Shown one piece after another: positions 59,400 through 64,000 of a DNA stretch of 64,000 nucleotides. The stretch lies in contig CALXBG010000079.1 of assembly GCA_944386485.1 (NCBI GenBank), positions 1 through 64,000 of the forward strand, read 5' to 3'. The notes below the pieces were generated by a model. That model was not told where the DNA came from, did no database searches, and saw only the letters and a program-made list of their open reading frames with translations. The stretch is from an uncultured Pygmaiobacter sp. Lineage in GTDB: Bacteria; Bacillota; Clostridia; Oscillospirales; Ruminococcaceae. The position numbers were made by a program, and so were the translations under genes. Within the stretch, counting starts at the first letter, position 1; each line of letters starts with the position of its first letter.

Positions 59400-59466
59400 C
59401 CGATAGTCGCGCCATTTACGGCGGCGCGGTAGAAACTCTGGAACCATATCATCCACATTATATCGG
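59400..59466 (-). promoter_or_regulatory. Guanine riboswitch aptamer
   Basis: Minus strand: P1 CCGATA/TATCGG, J1/2 TATAA, P2 loop GATATGG, J2/3 AGTTTCTACC, P3 with loop CCGTAAA, J3/1 GACTATC. The C at the specificity position (C74 of xpt) marks guanine/hypoxanthine binding. All core bases match the consensus. Confidence 0.95.
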
Positions 59467-59508
59467 TGCTATTTTGTTGTCGGGAAGGCTGTGTTTCCTT
59501 CCACCACC

Positions 59509-59538
59509 ATTGTATGTCTTTTTTGCCCCGTTGCACAA
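59509..59538 (-). promoter_or_regulatory. Promoter of the NCS2 riboswitch unit
   Basis: Minus-strand TTGTGC, 18-bp spacer, TACAAT, about 40 bp upstream of the aptamer. Confidence 0.55.
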
Positions 59539-59628
59539 GTCGCATTTTTTCACAAACTTTTCAAAAAAGCGCACGGCTTCTTTAGCAAGTTAGAACATGA
59601 ACGTTTCGTTTGGCACTTTGCAAAAAAT

Positions 59629-59657
59629 TTGTTTTTCCGGCTCGTTTGCCGTAGAAT
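59629..59657 (+). promoter_or_regulatory. Promoter of the unknown gene-fumarase operon
   Basis: TTGTTT, 17-bp spacer, TAGAAT, 37 bp upstream of the start. Confidence 0.6.
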
Positions 59658-59693
59658 AAAGGCAAATAGAACGGATACCAGGGGAGGAATTTC

Positions 59694-60512
59694 ATGCGGG
59701 ATGCAGCGAAGTTTGAGGCGCTTTGCCGCGCGTCGCACCCGTCGGACGGCGGCATCGGTACGCTGAGAGAAAAGACGCTCCATCGGGTACTGAAAAACTG
59801 GATCGAACCCCGTACCTGCTGTCGTGAACAGCCGTTTTCCGGTTTTGTTGTCGACATTCTTAACGAGGATGGCGTCACCGAAATTCAGACCCGCGGATTC
59901 TTCGCCCTTCGCCGCAAGCTGGAGATATTACTCAGCCAAACCCCGGTACGGGTCATCTTTCCGCTGCCCGCGCGGCGGTGGGTTCGCTGGGCCGACCCCG
60001 AAACCGGAGAACTCTCTCCTCGCCGGCTCTCTCCCCGCCGCGGCGACTTTTTTGATGCCTTTTATGAGCTGATGCATGTCGCGCCGCTGCTGGGCCATCC
60101 CCAGCTGACGGTGGAACTGTTGTTAATCGACGCCGAGGAGCTGCGGCTGTGCAACGGCTGGGGCAAGGGCGGCAAACGGGGCGCCACCCGAATTGAGCTG
60201 CTCCCCCTCGCGCTGGCCGGTCAATGCGAGCTGCACGCCCCACAGGACTATGCCGCGCTGTTGCCCCCCGGACTGCCGGATTCTTTTACCTGCGCCGCGC
60301 TGCGGGCCGCGACAAGGCGAAGCGAAACCCTCTGCCGCCGGGCGCTCTATACGCTGGAGAGGGCCGGTGCGGTTGAACGGGTGGGAAAACAGGGGCGCGC
60401 GTTGCTTTACGCCCGTACTGCGCCTTGCGCCGGGACGGCCGGATGTGGTAGCATAACAGAAGAAACGGCCGGGGCCAGTCAGGCTTTGGCCGATGGGGAG
60501 GAATTGGATTGA
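59694..60512 (+). CDS. Unknown protein: PD-(D/E)XK nuclease-like N-terminus plus C-terminal winged helix
   Basis: I do not recognise this 272-residue basic protein. The N-terminal half has a helix with Glu26 (REKTLHRVL), then VVDILNEDGVTEIQTRG with Asp54, Glu63 and Gln65, then a Lys75-bearing helix; this order resembles the E...D...ExK core of PD-(D/E)XK nucleases with Gln in place of Lys. Residues about 200-245 look like a winged helix (CAALRAATRRSETLCRRALYTLERAGAVERVG in outline). Its TGA overlaps the TTG start of fumarase alpha, so translation is coupled. Nuclease activity is only a hypothesis. Confidence 0.75.
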   Translation: MRDAAKFEALCRASHPSDGGIGTLREKTLHRVLKNWIEPRTCCREQPFSGFVVDILNEDGVTEIQTRGFFALRRKLEILLSQTPVRVIFPLPARRWVRWADPETGELSPRRLSPRRGDFFDAFYELMHVAPLLGHPQLTVELLLIDAEELRLCNGWGKGGKRGATRIELLPLALAGQCELHAPQDYAALLPPGLPDSFTCAALRAATRRSETLCRRALYTLERAGAVERVGKQGRALLYARTAPCAGTAGCGSITEETAGASQALADGEELD

Positions 60513-61348
60513 AAGAGCTCACCGCAAGCCAGATTACCGCCGCCGTGCGGGAACTGTGTGTCGAGGCGAACTACCGGTTGCCGCAGGACGTGACCGATTG
60601 CCTGCGCCGCTGCCGTCAACAGGAGGATTGGCCGGTCGCGAAGGAGATTCTGGGCAACATCCTTGACAATGTCGCCGTTGCCGCCGAGGGGGATTATCCG
60701 CTGTGTCAGGACACCGGGCTGGCCTGCGTCTTTGTTCGGCTCGGGCAGGAGGTTCATATCAGCGGAGATTTTGCAGCCGCGGTGGACGAAGGGGTAAGGC
60801 AGGGATATCGGGACGGTTATCTGCGGGCCAGCGCGGTAGCCGATCCGCTGCGCCGGGTCAATACCGGCGACAACACCCCCGCACTACTGACCGTTGATCT
60901 GGTGCCGGGAGACGCCTGCGAAATCACCGTCGCGCCCAAGGGATTTGGCAGCGAAAACATGGGCGCGCTGCGGATGCTGCGCCCCAGCGACGGGGTGACA
61001 GGGGTCAAAAATTTTGTGCTCGAAACGGTCAAAAACGCCGGTCCAAATCCCTGCCCGCCCATCGTGGTCGGCGTCGGGGTTGGCGGCAGCTTTGACAAGG
61101 TCGCGCTCTGTGCCAAACGGGCGCTACTGCGCCCGCTGAATCAGCCCCATCCCGATCCCTTCTGGGCGGCGATGGAGCAGGAGCTGCTGGAAGAAATCAA
61201 TGCTTTGGGCATCGGACCGCAAGGGTTTGGTGGACGCACCACCGCGCTGGCGGTGGCCATTGAAACTATGCCCACCCACATCACCGCCCTGCCGGTGGCG
61301 GTCAACATCAACTGTCATGTCACCCGCCACGCCCGGCGGGTGCTGTAA
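60509..61348 (+). CDS. fumA: Class I fumarate hydratase, alpha subunit
   Basis: Alpha chain of a two-subunit Fe-S fumarase (or the related tartrate dehydratase). 279 residues from a TTG start preceded by GGGGAGGAA. Cluster-ligating cysteines are expected in GDYPLCQDTGLA, PNPCPPIVVGVGVGG and NINCHVTRH; SFDKVALCAKRALLRP also matches the family. The beta subunit follows 20 bp later. Fumarase is the more likely role in an anaerobe making succinate or using the reductive TCA branch, but L-tartrate specificity cannot be excluded. Confidence 0.92.
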   Translation: MKELTASQITAAVRELCVEANYRLPQDVTDCLRRCRQQEDWPVAKEILGNILDNVAVAAEGDYPLCQDTGLACVFVRLGQEVHISGDFAAAVDEGVRQGYRDGYLRASAVADPLRRVNTGDNTPALLTVDLVPGDACEITVAPKGFGSENMGALRMLRPSDGVTGVKNFVLETVKNAGPNPCPPIVVGVGVGGSFDKVALCAKRALLRPLNQPHPDPFWAAMEQELLEEINALGIGPQGFGGRTTALAVAIETMPTHITALPVAVNINCHVTRHARRVL

Positions 61349-61368
61349 AGCGGAAAGGAGCGATTGAG

Positions 61369-61932
61369 ATGATTGAGGTCACAACTCCGTTTACCGCCGC
61401 ACAGGCCGACCATCTGCGCGCTGGCCAAAGCATTCTCTTTACCGGCACCCTCTATACGGCCCGGGACGCTGCCCACGCGCGTCTATGCCAGGCGCTGGCC
61501 GAGGGAAAGCCGCTGCCCTTTGATCTGACCGATGCGGTGATCTATTATGTCGGCCCCACCCCGCCCCGGCCCGGCCGGGTTATCGGCAGCGCCGGCCCCA
61601 CCACCAGTTACCGGATGGACGCCTATGCCCCAACCCTGCTTGACCAGGGCCTGCGCGGAATGGTCGGCAAGGGGCTGCGGAGCAGCGCGGTGATCGAGTC
61701 GATGCGGCGCAACCATGCGGTCTACTTCGGTGCGGTCGGCGGTACCGGCGCGCTGATCGGCCGAGCAATCCGCTCCGCCGAGGTCATCGCCTATGAGGAT
61801 CTCGGAACAGAGGCAATCCGCCGTTTGACCGTGGAGCGGCTACCGCTCACCGTCGTCATCGACACGCTGGGCAACAACCTATATGAAACCGGTCCGAGAG
61901 ATTATCTCGCACAGCAAAATCAGGCCAAATAA
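61369..61932 (+). CDS. fumB: Class I fumarate hydratase, beta subunit
   Basis: 187 residues. Family blocks LRAGQSILFTGTLYTARDAAH, YYVGPTPPRPGRVIGSAGPTT (core PTPPRPG), SYRMDAYAP, GKGLRS and the terminal VIDTLGNNLY are all present. It completes the alpha/beta enzyme encoded with the gene just upstream; AAAGGAGCG precedes the ATG. Confidence 0.93.
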   Translation: MIEVTTPFTAAQADHLRAGQSILFTGTLYTARDAAHARLCQALAEGKPLPFDLTDAVIYYVGPTPPRPGRVIGSAGPTTSYRMDAYAPTLLDQGLRGMVGKGLRSSAVIESMRRNHAVYFGAVGGTGALIGRAIRSAEVIAYEDLGTEAIRRLTVERLPLTVVIDTLGNNLYETGPRDYLAQQNQAK

Positions 61933-61936
61933 AAGA

Positions 61937-61975
61937 GGGCACATCCCTTGTTTTATCGGGATGTGCCCTTTGTTT
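61937..61975. terminator. Bidirectional terminator after fumarase
   Basis: GGGCACATCCC / GGGATGTGCCC perfect arms with a 10-nt loop, T-rich on both sides (rightward TTTGTTTTG). Confidence 0.8.
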
Positions 61976-61981
61976 TGCCAG

Positions 61982-62359
61982 TCACTCATGCAGCTCGAGC
62001 GGCAATCCATCCGGATCCCGGAAAAAGGTAAACGGACGGTTGGAAAATTCGTCAATCCGGATCGGCTCGGTCTCAATGCCCAGCGCGTTTAGCTCGGCCG
62101 CTGTCTCGACCACACTCTGTACCCGAAATGCAAGATGCCGCAGTCCCAGCGCCTCGGGCCGGGTGGGACGCTCGGGCGCACCAGGGGCGCTGAAAATCTC
62201 CAGTTCAAGGTCGCCGACCACAAGGTCCAGCTTCCAGTCCTGTTTTTCCGGCCGCCAGTTTTCCCGTATTACCCGAAACCCAAGCAAATCCACATAGAAA
62301 TGCCGGCTGCGCTGATAGTCCTTTACCAAAATCGCGACATGATGAATCGCATTGAGCAA
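61982..62359 (-). CDS. VOC family protein (YaeR/glyoxalase I-like)
   Basis: 125-residue vicinal-oxygen-chelate protein: IHHVAILVKDYQRSRHFYVDLLGF, LRHLAFRV and FFRDPDGLPLELHE carry the His/Glu metal ligands typical of the glyoxalase I-like YaeR group. The start is a TTG after GGGGAGGGGAAT; no ATG fits the family start. It may detoxify methylglyoxal adducts, but many such proteins have other or unknown roles. Single-gene unit. Confidence 0.85.
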   Translation of the reverse strand: MLNAIHHVAILVKDYQRSRHFYVDLLGFRVIRENWRPEKQDWKLDLVVGDLELEIFSAPGAPERPTRPEALGLRHLAFRVQSVVETAAELNALGIETEPIRIDEFSNRPFTFFRDPDGLPLELHE

Positions 62360-62551
62360 TTCATTCCCCTCCCCTGCCCGCCGCGGCGGGTCCGTTTTTA
62401 TTGCTCTTAGTATACCACAAGAACAGCCGCTCGGCATCCCCTGATTTTCCCAGTACAGAAAGTCTGATGCTGAAACTTTTTTTGTCTTTGGTTTTGTGTT
62501 ACAATAAAAGAAACGCTGCCCGCCGGCGGGTGGCCGTTGGAGGGTGCCAAT

Positions 62552-62950
62552 ATGTATCATCACTCCGAAAATCAACTGACTGTATACGACTATATCTCCC
62601 CATTCCGGGAGGAACTCAACCCCGACAACCGCTGGGTCCGGCTTGCTTCCCTGTTGGACTGGGACGCGCTGGAACAGGCCTACGCCGCCCATTTTTCACC
62701 CGGCGGCAAACAGGCGATCGGGGTGCGCTGTGCCTTTGGCAGTCTGGTAATCCGCCGTGCGCTTGGCATCTCCGATCGGCAGACGGTGGAATTGATCCGG
62801 GAGAGTCCCTATCTGCAATTTTTTATCGGCCTGCCCGCCTTCACCGATCAGATCCCATTCTCTTACCGCAGCATGGCCGCATTTCGCGCCCGGATCCCCG
62901 AGCGGCAGGTCAATCGCGCCGTCCGTTTGTTAAAGACAAAACAACGATAG
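62552..62950 (+). pseudogene. IS1182-like transposase N-terminal fragment
   Basis: 133 residues from ATG (GGAGGG ribosome binding site). It matches only the N-terminal DUF772-type domain of IS1182/IS5-group transposases: LTVYDYISPFREELNPDNRWV, RCAFGSLVIRRALGISDRQTV, PYLQFFIGLPAF. The DDE catalytic part is absent; the frame closes at RLLKTKQR and a terminator follows at once. No terminal inverted repeats were found by eye. Either a decayed insertion-sequence remnant or a small domesticated DNA-binding protein. Confidence 0.78.
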
Positions 62951-62994
62951 AAAAGAAAAACAGCCGCCCGGGAATGGCGGCTGTCTTTCTTTTA
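62951..62994 (+). terminator. Terminator after the transposase fragment
   Basis: ACAGCCGCC / GGCGGCTGT perfect arms with a 7-nt loop, A-run before and CTTTCTTTT after. Confidence 0.8.
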
Positions 62995-63018
62995 TAGAGG
63001 GTGGGAAAGTTACAATAG

Positions 63019-63038
63019 AATTGTGATAGATCACAATT
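63019..63038. promoter_or_regulatory. Perfect palindrome, CRP/FNR- or Rex-like operator
   Basis: AATTGTGA and TCACAATT arms separated by TAGA, in the AT-rich region upstream of the Lrp/AsnC gene. Resembles TTGTGA-N-TCACAA sites of CRP/FNR or Rex regulators, but the centre is 4 bp instead of the usual 6. Confidence 0.6.
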
Positions 63039-63227
63039 ATTATGATAATCAAAAGCCGATAAAAGTCAAGCGTTCTGCCGCATCAGCTTTGTTTTTCGCG
63101 CTTTACTTTTCAAATTTTATTTAATATAATTAAATAAATCCATTTTTCACTTTATATTATAAACTTAAATCTATTCTTTTTTCTGCTTCTCTTTTATTTG
63201 ATAAAATTTCCGAAAGGAGGCTCCAGA

Positions 63228-63656
63228 ATGGACGCGACTGACAAACAGATTCTCGCCTTACTTGAGCGAAATGCGCGGATGAGCGTCAAGGAAATTGCCG
63301 CGAGTATCTCCCTCACCCCACCGGCTGTCTCACAGCGGATCCGCCGGCTGGAGCAGGAGGGCATTATCGAGGGATATACCACCGTCATCAATCTTGCAGG
63401 GATCGGGCGCAGCATCCGGGCGCTGATCAGCCTGTCGGTACCGCCGGCAAGCCGAGAGGAATTTTTACAGCTGGCACAGCAGCAGAAGGCGGTGCTGCAA
63501 TGCCACCACGTCACCGGAGAATACAGCTATATCCTGAGTGTCGCCACCCACGATATGGAATCCCTCGAGCGTCTGATCAACCGGTTCCAGAAGATCGGCC
63601 AAACCAGCACCCAGATCATCCTCTCGAGCACCGATACCCGGGTAGAGCTGCTTTAG
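63228..63656 (+). CDS. Lrp/AsnC family transcriptional regulator
   Basis: 142 residues: N-terminal helix-turn-helix (MDATDKQILALLERNARMSV, then LTPPAVSQRIRRLEQEGII) and a C-terminal RAM ligand-binding domain (CHHVTGEYSYILSVATHDME). Responds to an amino acid, unknown here. The ATG is preceded by AAAGGAGG. The upstream 190 bp are very AT-rich and include a perfect palindrome. No target operon adjoins, although the amino-acid catabolic island at 41-48 kb is a conceivable target. Confidence 0.92.
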   Translation: MDATDKQILALLERNARMSVKEIAASISLTPPAVSQRIRRLEQEGIIEGYTTVINLAGIGRSIRALISLSVPPASREEFLQLAQQQKAVLQCHHVTGEYSYILSVATHDMESLERLINRFQKIGQTSTQIILSSTDTRVELL

Positions 63657-63749
63657 AATTCAATTCACAGCGGCTTGCCGACACCGGCGGAAGGCAGTAT
63701 TTGCGGTTATTTTGTCAGGGCTGCAAAAGAAGCCGCTTGTTACACAAAT

Positions 63750-63786
63750 AAAGAGCACGCCAGACAATCGTCCGGCGTGCTCTTTA
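63750..63786. terminator. Bidirectional terminator
   Basis: AAAGAGCACGCC / GGCGTGCTCTTT arms with further inner pairing, T-rich rightward, between convergent genes. Confidence 0.82.
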
Positions 63787-63825
63787 TCATTATCTTAATT
63801 TGTTCTCACCTAGTGCGTCCCGAAT

Positions 63826-64000
63826 TCAGGCCGCCTCGGAGGATGTCTCAGCCTGAGCCGCGGCAATGGAATCCGCCTGCTCCTGCAGCTGAGCCTGGTT
63901 GTCAGCTTCCTCAATGACCGCAGGCGCCTGTGCCGCCGAGCTGGAAGCGCTGTTCGCCGGCTTGGTATCGCTGGTGGTGATGGCGGTCAGATAGTAGCCA
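63826..64000 (-). CDS. C-terminus of an unrecognised protein (cut by window edge)
   Basis: An open minus-strand frame enters from the right edge and stops at 63826. The 57 visible residues start GYYLTAITTSDTKPANSA and continue as an Ala/Gln/Ser/Glu-rich tail (QLQEQADSIAAAQAETSSEA). Low-complexity tails like this are common on secreted or membrane proteins, but nothing here identifies the family. The shared terminator follows the stop at proper distance, supporting a real gene. Confidence 0.6.
   Translation of the reverse strand, partial: GYYLTAITTSDTKPANSASSSAAQAPAVIEEADNQAQLQEQADSIAAAQAETSSEAA

Noticed and set aside
1..64000. CRISPR array, prophage or integrative element
   Set aside because: No regularly spaced repeats, cas genes, phage structural genes or integrases seen on either strand; the gene content is ordinary chromosome.

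Overview
The window is about 64 kb of GC-rich DNA that looks like the chromosome of a Gram-positive anaerobe of the Clostridia, probably an Oscillospiraceae/Ruminococcaceae-type gut bacterium. This placement is inferred from several features: a glgC+glgD pair, a PhoP/PhoR-pstSCAB-phoU operon with Bacillus-style 11-bp Pho repeats, TmcAL, two-subunit Fe-S fumarase, a YtrA-type regulator, acetate kinase, cobalamin and purine riboswitches, strong AAGGAGG ribosome binding sites and many TTG/GTG starts. It is mostly core and metabolic chromosome. I see no prophage, CRISPR array or intact insertion sequence; the only mobile trace is a short IS1182-like transposase fragment near 62.6 kb. Layout 1-14.5 kb: 3' part of tex, adenine deaminase, a drug/metabolite exporter, KDPG aldolase, exonuclease III, a cobalamin-riboswitch-controlled DUF4430 lipoprotein plus ECF S-component pair, acetate kinase divergent from tmcAL, a glycosyltransferase/GNAT pair, a NagD-like HAD phosphatase, a D-Ala-D-Ala carboxypeptidase and a zinc-ribbon membrane protein. 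14.7-21.6 kb: a seven-gene phosphate operon, pstS-pstC-pstA-pstB-phoU-phoP-phoR, read leftwards from a Pho-box promoter. 21.7-31.5 kb: hflX and a small membrane protein, a short orphan gene, a Gld-type ABC exporter operon with a DUF4340 protein, an orphan response regulator that has lost its phosphoacceptor Asp, and a beta-CASP metallo-beta-lactamase RNase. 31.6-38.6 kb: tRNA-Thr and tRNA-Tyr, a cyclase/formamidase, SCP2 and PAP2 proteins, a GT2-GtrA fusion, an FAD dehydrogenase preceded by an atypical purine riboswitch with terminator, and a K+/H+ antiporter. 38.7-41.6 kb: a YtrA-like GntR/ABC operon with a 40-bp palindromic operator. 41.6-48.3 kb: an amino-acid catabolic island with two M20 amidohydrolases, two paralogous unknown transporters and a cysteine desulfidase-family Fe-S enzyme. 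48.7-57.7 kb: glycogen/alpha-glucan locus, with a HAD phosphatase and GH13 glucosidase divergent from glgB-glgC-glgD-glgA. 57.8-64 kb: guanine-riboswitch-controlled NCS2 permease, an unknown protein translationally coupled to fumarase, a VOC protein, the transposase remnant, an Lrp/AsnC regulator and the C-terminus of an unknown gene. Connections: purine handling appears three times (ade, NCS2 permease, riboswitch-controlled FAD enzyme). Carbon storage, phosphate sensing and amino-acid fermentation make up most of the rest. Best candidates for something undescribed are the riboswitch-FAD dehydrogenase unit (35.4-36.9 kb), the cysteine desulfidase/M20/transporter island, the PD-(D/E)XK-like protein coupled to fumarase, and the phosphorylation-independent orphan response regulator.
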